Shown piece after piece: positions 22,381-33,056 of a stretch of DNA of 64,000 bases. Origin of the DNA: Dryococelus australis (lineage: Eukaryota > Arthropoda > Insecta > Phasmatodea > Phasmatidae); NCBI GenBank assembly GCA_029891345.1, contig CM057006.1:44040556-44104555 (forward strand), given 5' to 3'. The translations under genes were made by a program, and so were the position numbers. Every line of letters starts with the position of its first letter. Position 1 is the first letter of the stretch. Below the pieces are notes generated by a model. That model made no database searches. It was given only the letters and a program-made list of their open reading frames with translations, and was not told the origin of the DNA.

Positions 22381-22764
22381 TAAACTGTAAGCACTTTAGA
22401 TATGAACCTTAGAAAAAAGTCACTGCCCCTGCATGTATAGATTCGCCCAGTAAAGTTGGTAACGATGGATGGAAAGTAGTTCCAAATATTAACGTCGAAT
22501 TAAAAGTGTTAGGTAACCATTTGTGATGACATAAGATTTTTCTTTCGCTTTCTGATTTTTAAATTCATCGAAATGCAAAAGTTAGCAGATTTGTAGAACA
22601 TTTACTTTGCTAATAATTCCACAATTTCAGTTGGCCGACACATGAATAAAGTGATGAGGCCCATGGCAATGTTAATTTTATATAAGGTGGAAGAATACAC
22701 AACGTGTATACGAGTAGATCTTAAGCAGGGCTTTCAAAAGTGCTCATTTTACCGTGAACAGCCT
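22381..22764 (+). mobile_element. MITE family A copy, decayed left end
   Basis: The right terminal repeat is complete ('gctttcaaaagtgctcattt' then 'accgtgaacagcct'), and the interior matches the family ('gcccagtaaagttggtaacg', 'gtgttaggtaaccatttgtg'). The left terminal repeat is degenerate ('taaactgtaagcacttta'). It directly adjoins Maverick relic 1. Confidence 0.8.
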
Positions 22765-22771
22765 ATACAAA

Positions 22772-22928
22772 TTAATATATTTTTATCTATTTATATTTAG
22801 CATATAAAAGCTTGGCGGGAAAGAGCCTTACGCAAGACTTGTGTTTACTACGCTTACGCAAATGAGGTATACGTTCCATATTACGCCAAGCTTTTATATA
22901 CTAAATATAAATCGATACAAATATATTA
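22772..22928. mobile_element. Small foldback element, arms about 45 bp
   Basis: The left arm (22772-22817) and right arm (22885-22928) are near-perfect reverse complements around 'tatataaaagcttggcg', with about 67 bp between. It sits within ten bases of the right end of the neighbouring MITE. Non-coding. Confidence 0.8.
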
Positions 22929-22933
22929 TTTGT

Positions 22934-24230
22934 AGTAAAGTTTATTTCTGCTGTTCAACCACATTTTACATGTTCTACAAATTGTGAAACTACTAGAATT
23001 ATTTTTCTCTTTTTATTGCATTTGTAAATAAAAGCTTGGTTTATAAGTTTTTTTACGGTTATTTTATTTTTCACTCTTTAGTCTCACCAATTTTTTTAAT
23101 TATATTATGTAGCAATGCACATCTCGTGACAAGCTTTATGTCTGTTAATGTGCATTGCTACGTAATTTCTACAGACCCTGGTCACCATCTACAACCTAAT
23201 TACTCATCGAGACAAGTCGAACGAGGCCAAACTCGGTACGTTTACTATGCGAGGAGAGAAATTAATTGAAATCAGCATTTCCAAGACATCGAAGTTTCTC
23301 ATAAACTTTCGCCAACATACTAAAACATCTATGCAAAATGCATTAGTTACGTAATATGAAAAAAAAAAAACAGCAATAGTACACTATATAACGACGCAAC
23401 TCGACTCTGTGTGTGCACGTGCGCGCGAGCACAGCTGATCGGACGCACCAACCCATCCCTGCCTGATCGAGGCAGGCTTGTGCCGCCCACACAAGGACGA
23501 CAGTCAAAGGCAGGGAGGTCTGGCAGCATTGCTGCAGCAAGCTCAATTGGATAACGGGAAGTGGTTTAACACACATAAACGCGAAGTTACATAAAATCTT
23601 GTGGCTTCCGGCTCCATCATCAGATCAGCTCCGTGGTACCTTTGCATTGTATTGCCATCGGAACTACACATGCATGCAAAATTTCAGCTCAATTGGATAA
23701 CGGGAAGGGGTTTAAAATGAACTTGCAAGATTCGAACTAAACACACCCACCCACATACATACAAGTGAAGTTGAATAAAAGTTTGTAAATATCTAATTTT
23801 CGGTTAGATTTAACTTTAACATACATATTTTATTTATAAATTATAATAGTTCATTTATAATTATTATAAATATAAACGACCTAGGGGGGGGGGGATGGGC
23901 GCACTCTACGAAGTTGTTTGCAAATATACCACACCAGTGTAGGCTATACGTATGGTGAGAAAGAGAGGGTGGTAAAATTTTTCTCGCATACATCCATGGC
24001 AGCGTTCCAACATTCGCTCAGGAAACAGTCAAATGCATAGGGAAGTAGCGGTGCTAAAAATTCCTATATTTTCAGCCTGAAAGATGGTAGTATTTCCACA
24101 CAACATATCAACATATACGTTAAAAACTTAAATTATAGTTTAGGAAGTTTACTAGGAAGTTTTTTTTTAGTACGTGTTGGAAATACGTAGTAAAAAAAAA
24201 AAATGTAGTTCTCATGGAACACGGTTATTA
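22934..24230. other. Intron 2, no gene recognised
   Basis: Includes a hairpin of about 60 bp at 23109-23165 (arms 'tagcaatgcacat' and 'atgtgcattgcta') and a G-run at about 23886-23894. The sentence-like repeat 'agctcaattggataacggga' occurs twice (about 23538 and 23687). The short frames at 23343-23576 have no domain. Confidence 0.45.
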
Positions 24231-24420
24231 AACTAGAGTGCGCACGAATGTGGTGCGTTGGCACTTTGTCCAGCTCTGTTCACACGAGGCGGAGGAATAT
24301 CCTGAAAGTAGAAATCTAGCTGGGCTTCAGAAGAATTGGAATTTGTCATTAATTGACTGCAAACGATTTCCCCATTGCATATGGCGGTCGGTTTATCACA
24401 AATACACCGCGGAGTGAAAT
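24231..24420. repeat. Dispersed repeat B, copy 1
   Basis: This shares with 44479-44640 an approximately 120-bp block: 'gagtgcgcacgaa', 'gttcacacgaggcgg', 'aggaatatcctg', 'tagcWgggcttcag'. No terminal structure was found, so it may be part of a larger transposon or MITE. Confidence 0.7.
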
Positions 24421-24788
24421 CTTGGCGTAACGTGCCTGGAACCAACAACCGCGCTCCGCCGCCCGGGCGATCAAGACCAACACGGACATTCTCTGAAGAC
24501 AGTGCGACCAGCTGGTAACACATGGCGGATTCGGCGGAATGGCTTGCTCTCCCGGGGGATGGGTGGTGGTGGTTGGGGGTTGGGGGGTAGGAGTGTCAGA
24601 GGACGAGATGATGATGGTTAGAGGAAGAGGAGAGGCAAGGGAAAACAAACCATCCTCGTCTCTAGTGTTTCCGAACGCAGCTACAAAGGCGGCGAGCGTC
24701 TCTTCTTTTCGATCGCCAAACACTTCCTCTCTTCCAGGACCCGTCGCCGCCACAGCTTATGCCGGCAAAAACGATGGATACACGTCAA
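24421..24788. other. GC-richer intronic stretch, no gene recognised
   Basis: Open frames exist on both strands (for example 24349-24753 - and 24539-24946 +), but neither has a recognisable domain and the + one runs into a MITE. The stretch may simply be GC-rich. Confidence 0.4.
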
Positions 24789-25207
24789 AGGCTGTTCACG
24801 ATACAGTGAGCACTTTTGAAATCGACCTTAGAAAAACGTCGCTGTTCCTGCCTGCATATATTTTGACGGGCTCACTGAGTGACGTTCGCCCAGTAAAGTT
24901 GGTAACGATGGACGTGGAAATTAGTTCTATGTTTGTGATATCTTAAATCTAAGTTTGTGATATCTTAAATCATTCTTTTAGCTTTCTGTATTTTCTAATG
25001 CATCAAATTGAAAAAAAAAAAAAAAGAGCAGATTTGTAAAGTATTTACTTTTCTAATCATTCTAAAGTTTCGCTTGACCAACGCATGAATAAAGTGACGA
25101 GGCCCATTGCAAAGTTAATTTTGCATAAGGTGGGAGAACACTCAAAGTGCATACAAGTAGATATTAAGCAAGGCTTTCAAACGTGCCCAGTTTACCGTGA
25201 ACAGCCT
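24789..25207 (+). mobile_element. MITE family A copy, about 419 bp
   Basis: The left end is 'aggctgttcacgatacagtg' then 'agcacttttgaaat'; the right end is 'tttcaaacgtgcccagttta' then 'ccgtgaacagcct'. The interior is collinear with the other long copies and has a local 23-bp duplication of 'tttgtgatatcttaaat' at about 24929-24973. Non-coding; the open frame at 25085-25351 is a by-product. Confidence 0.88.
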
Positions 25208-26270
25208 ATACACGTAAAACGCAGACTCGTGTGTTGTAGTCACGCCTATCACGATCTGTTCACGTTACGTAACGCGTACGTTCACGTAAAGGAAAGCTTG
25301 TCAATGTCAAGCTTCCGTGTTATACGCGAAACGTGGATATATATCACGTGATCAAGCGGGCTAATCACAATAAAGCTGTGTTGTTTTATCTTTGGTTTTC
25401 AAACTAGTGTTATTTTTTTGTTTGCATTTTTTAATTCATATTTTATATTAATTACTTTTTCATCGTCTCAACTGACTGTTAATGTTTAAGGGATATTTTT
25501 GTATATTTTTATTACATTTCTACGAGACCTTAAATTCTATGGATTAGGGATTTAGGCCGTTTGGAGTGAGTCAGTTTAGATTTACGTAACGAGCCATTCC
25601 ATTGATCCGCAGGTTTAACCCTGCACCCCTATTGGCAGGAGAGTCCAGCATAGGGTAGGCAGGTCCATTTCGGTTAGAATCTCGCTCTCTCTGCCGCCAT
25701 CTTCCAAAGCGTCAAGACGTTAGAACAGGACGCCCGTCAGAAGTTGGACGAGGCCTAGGATATTTAAGTTAGATTTTAGGGTGTTCAGTTTTAACAGCTC
25801 GCTTTAAGTTTTTATTTGTGTATTAACGTCGAGTAGAGTGTGAAAGAGCTCCTCCGTTTTAGCACTAAGCAACTGTTTAGTAAATAGTCAGGTAGTTAGA
25901 CGTCGCTACGTTCGTGAGCTGAGAGCCACGTAAGACAGAACCCCTACACTTCTTGTCGTTGCATTCTGAGCCTACAAGATTTGATCCTATCCTGTTCCTA
26001 CAAATTAAATGGTATTCTTCGTCGAAAGCAACTCCACAGTAACGTAAGAAATACAGTACTCAATTTTGCTACATATCTAGTACAGACAAGATGTCGCTTG
26101 TTCATATACACGAAAAACATGCCTGCGTTTCTTATGTGTGCTTCATTCTGGAAGTTATGGTTATCTCCCAGTAGTTTTCAAGGTTTGACTTAATCGCGAT
26201 TTGTACACTGAACTATATAATTTTTTTCACTCTGAAAGCAAAAATTCATTTCGCGACGTATATTACAACT
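25208..26270. other. Intron 2, no gene recognised
   Basis: Mixed sequence with a GC-richer block at 25540-25960. No domain-bearing frame or known repeat was identified. The phrase 'tgatccgcaggttta' near 25603 resembles the 3' end of 18S rRNA only over a few bases and is not a gene. Confidence 0.4.
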
Positions 26271-26441
26271 CACGAAACTTTGGTGCTTACGTGATGCATC
26301 ATGATATGTCGACTGAAACGACTACGTTTTACGTACACGCGAGAGTGTAACGCATATCACATTACACTTTCATGTGTACGTAAAACGTGGCATTTTTGGG
26401 TGCTAAATTATGATTCTTCATGTAAGCACGTAAATTTCGTG
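26271..26441. mobile_element. Small foldback element, about 170 bp
   Basis: Arms pair as 'cacgaaactttggtgcttac' at 26271 against 'gtaagcacgtaaatttcgtg' at 26422-26441, and inside them 'ctacgttttacgtacac' against 'gtgtacgtaaaacgtgg', with several mismatches. Non-coding; consistent with a decayed MITE. Confidence 0.7.
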
Positions 26442-28711
26442 TACTGAATAAAATTATCGGGAAAAAAATACTGTCACTTTTCGGATTGAGAACACTGGGA
26501 ATTCAGTACATTCAAGCGTATTTAAGTTTTGATATGGTAAGAACAGGGTGCTAAATTAGGGCCTTCATGTTTTATACCAACTTTGAAAACAACTAGAATA
26601 TGGCCATAACCTACAGAACAAAATGTAGAAACATCGAAGATGTAGACATGTTTTTCTTGTATACGTGAATAAATCGTGTGAATATCTCAGTTTCAAATAC
26701 CAGCGTTGACAACTAGTCTGTGGCGTGGCATAAAAGTCGTAATGGCTTGTCTACAACGCACCTGGCTTGGCACAACGTAACATAAGGAGAATAGAAATTA
26801 AGTCAGCCATACACAATCTGTGTTAACGGGAACGGAATAAGTTTTGTCTTATCAATCACGTATATAAATAGGAAATTATTTCTTCAGGAATGGAAACGTT
26901 GACATCCTTAGGATGGCTATACAGATTTTCAGTTTTTATTTAGATAGGTTACAAGTATCACGAAGTGAAATAACATTATTTGATGATTATGGATGATACA
27001 GAACTGTTGGATTTGCTATTATATCTCAACATGCCGAAAGTCTTCCAAATTCGAAGAAGGCATTCGATCTACAGTTGGAGTCAGTTCACATTATTTTTTC
27101 GTGTATTCGGACCTCATTTAACATTAGGTCATACGACGTTCACCGTTCTGATTGAAGGCCATTAAAAAAAAAAAAGGAAACCTGTTTAAGTGGCCAGTAG
27201 TTTAAAACTTACACTTCAAATATACGTCATTCAGGCATGGCAGTACTGTACATTTCTATATTACGATTGCCAACACATCCACGAGTTCTCCAGTCTGTGT
27301 TTACGATGGCATGTTTACAGATACGGAAGCGCTTCGTTTCCTGTGGTTACTTTCTGCAGGGCTCAATCAATTTGCGTGGTGAAAGGAGGAGGTGATCTAT
27401 CTCGCATCTCGTTACGTGATCTGCCACACCTGGAAAACAACCTCGCGCAAAATTTAGTGCGAAGTCGGTATCTCGCGCGAGTTCTGCTCGCATCCTGTGA
27501 CGCGCGAAATCTGCTGTAGTTATGGGACGAGCTACAATTCAACGATTTCGTTAGCTAGGGGCCGCTGGCGATGTTCGCATTCGTATTTGCGCATGTGGGG
27601 AAGCGGCGTGTATGTTGCGTTAGCAGGCGGGTTGTATACGGGCACTCCTGTATCTCCCCGCTTCCACCTTCCTGGGGCTTCATTCTCTCTCCTTCCAAGA
27701 ACGACGGGCACCGAAGAGTCCCTACCCGAAAGCCCGCTAGGGCTAGGGCTCATTTCTCCACGCGCTTTGTTGTTTTATTTATTTATTATTACTGTACACG
27801 TAGTCGAAAGACACGAACGAACAAAGGTTAAATAAAAGTACGTAATTTAATTGTGATAGGCAGCTGAAATTTCTTTAAAACTGTTAGTTTGAGAGTTATA
27901 TGGATCTGTACGTTTGTTGTGAAATAGTTGTTTGCGCGAATACGCGTATCTCAGTAAATAATGTTCTGCAAATACGACTTCTTGTCAGAAAGGATTAAGA
28001 AAACAGTTATGTATGTCCCTATAATTTTACTTTTGTCATATTTAGTATATTCTCGGAGAAAAAAAAATTCGTGAAGATGGTTAAATATAGCATTTTTAAA
28101 GCTTGCCTGTGCAGTTTCCTTAAACGGCAAGAGAAAAGTACAAAGACACGGGCGTAGTTTGTAAGCTTTCATCGCGTGTAATAAATCCCCACTGCTACAG
28201 ATCTAATTTGCACAGTACAGGACCACGACGGAAACACTGGACGCCTTGCGCGTAGGAGCGAAGAGGCACTATGCGTGCATGTTAGTATCGCCCGTATTGC
28301 TTCCTCGCTTCTTGACCTTGGACACGCAGCTCCAACCAACTCTTAATTGCTACTTCATCTATACAGTTTTCCAAGCCTCATTAATCGACATTGTTATTTG
28401 AATTTATTTCACTTATATTTTTTGGATGTTGGTGTGTTACATGTTTTCATTGTAGATTTCTGTTTGTGTTAACAGCTTAATTTTATATCAACTTGTTCTC
28501 AACTTCGTGTAGTTTTTATGGTTTTAAATACTTTATCATACGCTATGTTGGGGACCTGTAACTCAATGTGTGTAAACACTTTTAAGGCTTGATTTGGTAA
28601 CACTCCGGTACAAAATAATACCACGTTATCGAGTCTAGCTGGAAGCTCTAAGCACACATATTGTCTCTCCAATCATATCCTACAATGCTTGAGTCTCGAG
28701 AGAGCGCATTG
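26442..28711. other. Intron 2, no gene recognised
   Basis: AT-rich, with a CpG-richer patch at about 27420-27760 in which overlapping frames occur on both strands. No domain was recognised. A regulatory role of the CpG-rich patch is possible but unsupported. Confidence 0.4.
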
Positions 28712-29050
28712 TAGCGACCACGGTGGCTTAGCCCTGAATCTCTGATGGCAGAGGGGCGGCGGTTGTCTAGTGGCCAGACTGTTCGCCTCCCACCAAGGCG
28801 AACCGGGTTCGATTCCCGGCGGGGTCACTCCCGGATTTTCGTATATGGGAATCGTGGCGGACGATGCCCCTGGTCGACGGGTTTTCTAGGGGCTCTCCCA
28901 TTTCTCCCACCCTTTCATTCCGAGACTGGCCCGTACTCGATTCATTTCACCCCCTTCGACTCTCAAGACCGCGATGTTAAGAGCCGCTCAAATCTCTCAA
29001 AACAATTCTTGATTTCCTGAGAAACCTGTTCCGCCTCTAATGACCCCGCT
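28712..29050 (+). mobile_element. tRNA-derived SINE, longest copy
   Basis: The head is tRNA-like: 'gcggttgtctagtggccaga' (A-box-like) and, 50 bases later, the B box 'gggttcgattcccggcgggg'. The body reads 'cactcccggattttcgtata', 'gtggcggacgatgcc', a pyrimidine-rich stretch, and the conserved 3' motif 'ctcaagaccgcgatgttaag' then 'agccgctcaaatctc'. Other copies in the window share the body and 3' motif. A functional tRNA is ruled out by the missing acceptor stem and attached body. RNA polymerase III transcription from the internal boxes is expected for the family. Confidence 0.85.
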
Positions 29051-29196
29051 AACGACGAGACGTTAAGGCATACATTACTGCCAAACGTAGATTACTGAAT
29101 TCTCGCCGTCTTTACGTCTCGTATAAATAACACCCTTGCAAAGTGGGCGCAAACGAGTCGTTTTCGCGTTGCTGCGGGCATGTAAAACACGAGCCG

Positions 29197-29271
29197 TTGT
29201 TTACAGCAGGCGGGCGGCTGGCGCTCGGCAATGTAAACAAGCGGGAATCGAGCGCATGTTGTAGTGTTTAC
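29197..29271. promoter_or_regulatory. Cluster of three forkhead-type motifs
   Basis: TGTTTAC-type sites occur at 29197-29205 ('ttgtttaca'), 29232-29239 ('tgtaaaca', other strand) and 29265-29271 ('tgtttac') within 75 bp, in a locally CpG-rich stretch of the Dmrt intron. This could be a forkhead-bound enhancer element; chance occurrence cannot be excluded. Confidence 0.3.
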
Positions 29272-31949
29272 CCTCGAGTGGCAACAACGTCTCTGAGGCG
29301 ACTGCTCGTTAACGGCGGGTCCTTGTTATTCCTGGCCGATGCCGGAAATACACGGTCACGGGGGACAAGCGCTCTTGCAGCGGTTTTCGGAGAAGGTTAA
29401 GCCGAACCCGTTCATTCATGATCACTCCCACAAATTTCTAAAGCCACGCCAAAGTACTACTTTCAGGTAATACCTCTGTCTCATGCAAACAAAGCTGAAC
29501 CAAGTTACGACGCCCTTCTACCTAGAGCTTCCCCCCCCCCCCCCCCCGCGTTTGAAGCCGATTGTCGAGGGAGCGTTAAAGGCGACACTGTCACGCGCAT
29601 CAAGTCGCCCATCGCCGCTAAGCGCAAGGCTCTGAACTGGCGTGCAATGTTCTCGTCGTGCAGCGTCTACCTATGGGGCTATCAGCGCCGACCCTATTAT
29701 TTTATTGGTGGAAAGTGTGTAGAAAAGTTCAATGCATACCCCTTGACTAGTTTTGTATGGATCTGACAAGTATATTTTGAGATACAGCGCTTTAAAAAAG
29801 CCGTTTTAGCAATTTTTGCGTGCTCTTAAATGGTATTTCTAATTAACGTAAGGTCTTAAAAACACTCAACAGCCCTCGTCTGAGATGTTTGTTCTTTTCG
29901 TAGGTCAGTACACTGGACGCACGTTTAATAGTTTCGTAGAAAAACGTGTATCTCGAACACTCTGCAACACACTTCAAGCGCCAGGTAGACGGGCGCCTTA
30001 AGGTTTATTCTAGTCAGTTTAGGCACAAAACGAGATTGAATATGGAAGAGATTACAACAGCGCAGTGTTCCAAAAGGTAACTTTTAATCAACGTTTTTAG
30101 CTATGTAAATATTATAAAAGAGAAAGGTTTCACTTATTTACGAAGTTATTTTATATTTTATTTATGATTTTTGCAATAATATTTTTTAAGGTACAAAATA
30201 GAGCAAATCTGGTACACATGCAAAAATGTCCCCTTTGCCAAACTTATAACAATAAACTTCCCAGCCTATTGAAAGAGTAAGCTTAACCAAGTCTAAAAAA
30301 TTGTCCAAAACAGACAACCTACAGTATTTGTGACCACTTGGTACAATTTTGCATAATAATAATTTCTTACTAGGTATTACCAACACACCTATTTAATCTT
30401 TGTTTTTATTGTTATTAATCATAAATGAGTATATAACTAAAATTATAATTTAACCAAGTATTATATATGTATATGTTAACAGAAGTATAAAACGCTTGTG
30501 GTACCTTTTTTTTTTTTTTTTTTACTTTATTCTAAGTGTTATGTGAAGTTACGGCCCGAAGGTAGGACGGGATTTTATTGTCTCTCAGGGCTAACCCCTT
30601 ACGCCTACTAGGAAAAATCTTGCAAGGAGACATGCATCGCGGCAAAGAGGGATTGGGCAGCCATGGCCTGCACTTTGGGGCCATGACTACCTCCCTAAGT
30701 GTACTTGGAGCTAGTCTTAACTATGAAGAGCAAGGGAAAAACCGTCAAGAGAAACGTAAAAATCCTTCCGACAGAGAAGTAAAAAATTCAAGAATTATTG
30801 CATGCATTAAATTAAATTAAATAGAATGCTACAGGAGACAGAGTGTATGGAAAACATGCTCTTAGTTAATAGGGTTGGAAATACTAGTAAAGAGGGGGCG
30901 GGAGCTTTATTTATTTTAACTTGATGATGGCAGTAACCAGAGAGGTGTTTGGGCGCCTCTCTGGTGGGAGAAGTGACGCTATTGAGCCTTTCCTCCCGAT
31001 CTCTTCTATGAACCTGGAAACTAAAGGAGAGTAAGTGAGTTGCCAGTAAGTGTCAGCAGGGCTGGCTCTTACTGGTTTTGACCAGTACATTAGAAGACTA
31101 AAATGACCTGTGGATGAAAAGACATTTTAAGCTAGCCTAACTGACCTATAATAATATCCATAATATCCTCGGGGACATGTATCTGAAATAATGCTGCGCT
31201 ACCTCACAGCGGCCAATCTCTGTAGCCATAGGCTGTGACAGAGCATCGAACCACACGACGCTGCAAACCTCAACCTCTCGGCAGAAGCGGCCTTGGAATC
31301 TGCTGCAGCGCAGGGCCAAGCATACTAGCAACTGGCTGGGAGGAGAGGTTAAAACTATGTTAACCTATAATATCCTAAGTAAGTTTTATTTTTATTTTAT
31401 TTTATATAAAGTGAAGTATTGTTAATTAAACTAGGCTGAGCTGTCCCTTCGGGGCTGCTCAGGTTAAACTACTGTTAATATTTAAAAGGTTGCGTAGGGT
31501 CTATATTGATTGGCAAGGCAGTGTGTTACACGCAGGGCTAAGGGGGCCTGTGATACCTGACGTATTTAGGAAACAACGAGGCACGTCGGATATTGCGTGA
31601 AGAAACTGCGAAAAGACTATCAAAACCAAATGCGATTCCGCCGTGGGACTGCTTGCCCACGAAAAGCTGCAAGTGTCTGTCTGGTTAACAGAATCCGAAC
31701 AAGCATTAGTCAGTTGTTTCCATTGTACGGTACAAACAGTGGCGTGTAGGGAGAGTTTTTTTTTACAGGGTAAACAATTTCTACGTACAAACTCAACTTC
31801 GCTTACCCTCCACATGTATTTGCCATTTTATAATACCTAACGTCAGTTATAGAAATGGTAACGAAATGAATGTAATAATAATTAAACTGAATATTATTTA
31901 CAGAGCATATTACAAATTATAAGGAAACTTCGTTTTCCCGAACACTTTA
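29272..31949. other. Intron 2, no gene recognised
   Basis: Includes a C17 run at 29531-29547, a T-run near 30508-30523 and three hairpins in 150 bp: 30937-30964 (9-bp arms 'ccagagagg'), 31043-31075 ('ccagtaag'/'cttactgg') and 31071-31086 ('actggt'/'accagt'). No coding domain was seen; the hairpins may belong to an unidentified repeat. Confidence 0.45.
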
Positions 31950-32075
31950 ATCCACTTTCCAAGGAAAAATGCCAATACGATTCCCACATGCGAAGGTCCG
32001 GGAGTGGGCCCGTCGGGTATCGAGCCCGGATCGCCGTGGTGTGCCATCACTGTGCCACCGCTGCCCCACTTTTAG
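31950..32075 (-). mobile_element. tRNA-derived SINE, partial
   Basis: On the - strand: tRNA-like 'gtggcacagtgatggcacac', B-box-like 'atccgggctcgatacccgac', then 'cactcccggaccttcgcatg', 'tgggaatcgtattgg'. It has the same layout as the SINE at 28712. The 3' motif follows separately at 32266-32300. Confidence 0.7.
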
Positions 32076-32265
32076 CAGTAAGTACTTATTGCACTCACTG
32101 AGAGAATTCTGTTGTATAATACGAGTCACTTACGCCATTAACTAACTCGCCAACCATATATATAATAAAAAAAATTTACGCTTAACATATGAATCAAGGC
32201 GCAGGGTAATTTGTAACTACTATCTTCTTAGCCCACGCATGTGGAGTGGAGTAGAGAGATTAACG

Positions 32266-32300
32266 TCTAGGTCTTGAGAGCCGATGAGGTGTATTACGAA
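32266..32300 (-). mobile_element. SINE 3'-end fragment
   Basis: 'gtcttgagagccgatgagg' on + is the reverse complement of the conserved SINE 3' motif, also seen at 32878-32896. It lies about 190 bp from the previous SINE head and may be its separated tail or an independent fragment. Confidence 0.5.
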
Positions 32301-32865
32301 TGAACGCTCTTCGAAGAATATATTCCTTTGAATTGAGATACAGCTTCAAAGCCTTTTCACACGATCACATTTTTCTTCAAATTACCTTAAATTTTTATTG
32401 AAATCAATTCGTTGAATGCTATATGACGTCATGCGAACTTCGTAATCACGACAATTTCCTCTCTCAGTTTCTTGAAGGTCTCGTTTTCCTTCGAAATTTT
32501 TATTTTGAAAATGTTCTATTTTTTCTTGAATCCCAAATTTCAATTGCTGATCACAGATTTTTCTGACAATACTAATGTAGGTAATCTCATAACAATGAGT
32601 TGTGCGCCCACATTTAAAGTTCTTACAAAATAAGGATACAGATTTTAAAAAAATGCACAATAAAACAAAGAAAATGAGTTGGGGTTTAACCAATTATTTT
32701 CGTGCCGTGTATGAGTCGCAGATACTTCGTAAAATTTACGTTTGTGTATTCATTTAACTGATTTCATTAAAAAGTATGTGAAAAATGTTCAATATGATAC
32801 CTGAAAGCTCATAGAATGCAATCCATTCAGAAGCAAATGAATGATTGAAGATATTTGGATGGTTC
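32301..32865. other. Intron 2, no gene recognised
   Basis: AT-rich sequence with no recognised feature. The 103-residue - strand frame at 32382-32693 has no known domain. Confidence 0.35.
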
Positions 32866-33056
32866 TTAATAGCGAGGTCTTGAGAGCCGATGAGGGTGAA
32901 TAGATGTGAATATGGAGCAACACCGTAGTAACAGGGCGGCACCATCAGGCACGATTCCCACGTGCGAAAATCTGGGAGTGACCCTGGCCAGGGATTGAAC
33001 CCGGTTCGCCCTTGTGGGAGGCGAGCAGGCTAACCGCCAAGCCACCGCGAGCGGCC
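32866..33056 (-). mobile_element. tRNA-derived SINE, nearly complete
   Basis: On the - strand: 'ggtggcttggcggttagcct' (A-box region), 'gcgaaccgggttcaatccct' (B box), 'ggtcactcccagattttcgc', 'gtgggaatcgtgcctgatgg', and the 3' motif 'ggctctcaagacctcgctat'. It is the clearest inverted copy of the family at 28712. Confidence 0.82.

Noticed and set aside
24349-24946. Overlapping 135-residue frames on both strands
   Set aside because: GC-rich stretch with complementary open frames; the + frame ends inside a MITE and there is no domain.
25085-25351. An 88-residue frame
   Set aside because: It begins inside and reads out of a non-coding MITE copy; similar frames appear in the copy at 46337.
25600-25625. 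Fragment of 18S rRNA
   Set aside because: Only a few bases around 'gatccgcaggttta' resemble the rRNA 3' end; the flanks do not.
28760-28830. A tRNA gene
   Set aside because: A- and B-box-like parts are present but no acceptor stem closes, and the sequence continues into a body shared by six other copies; it is a SINE head.
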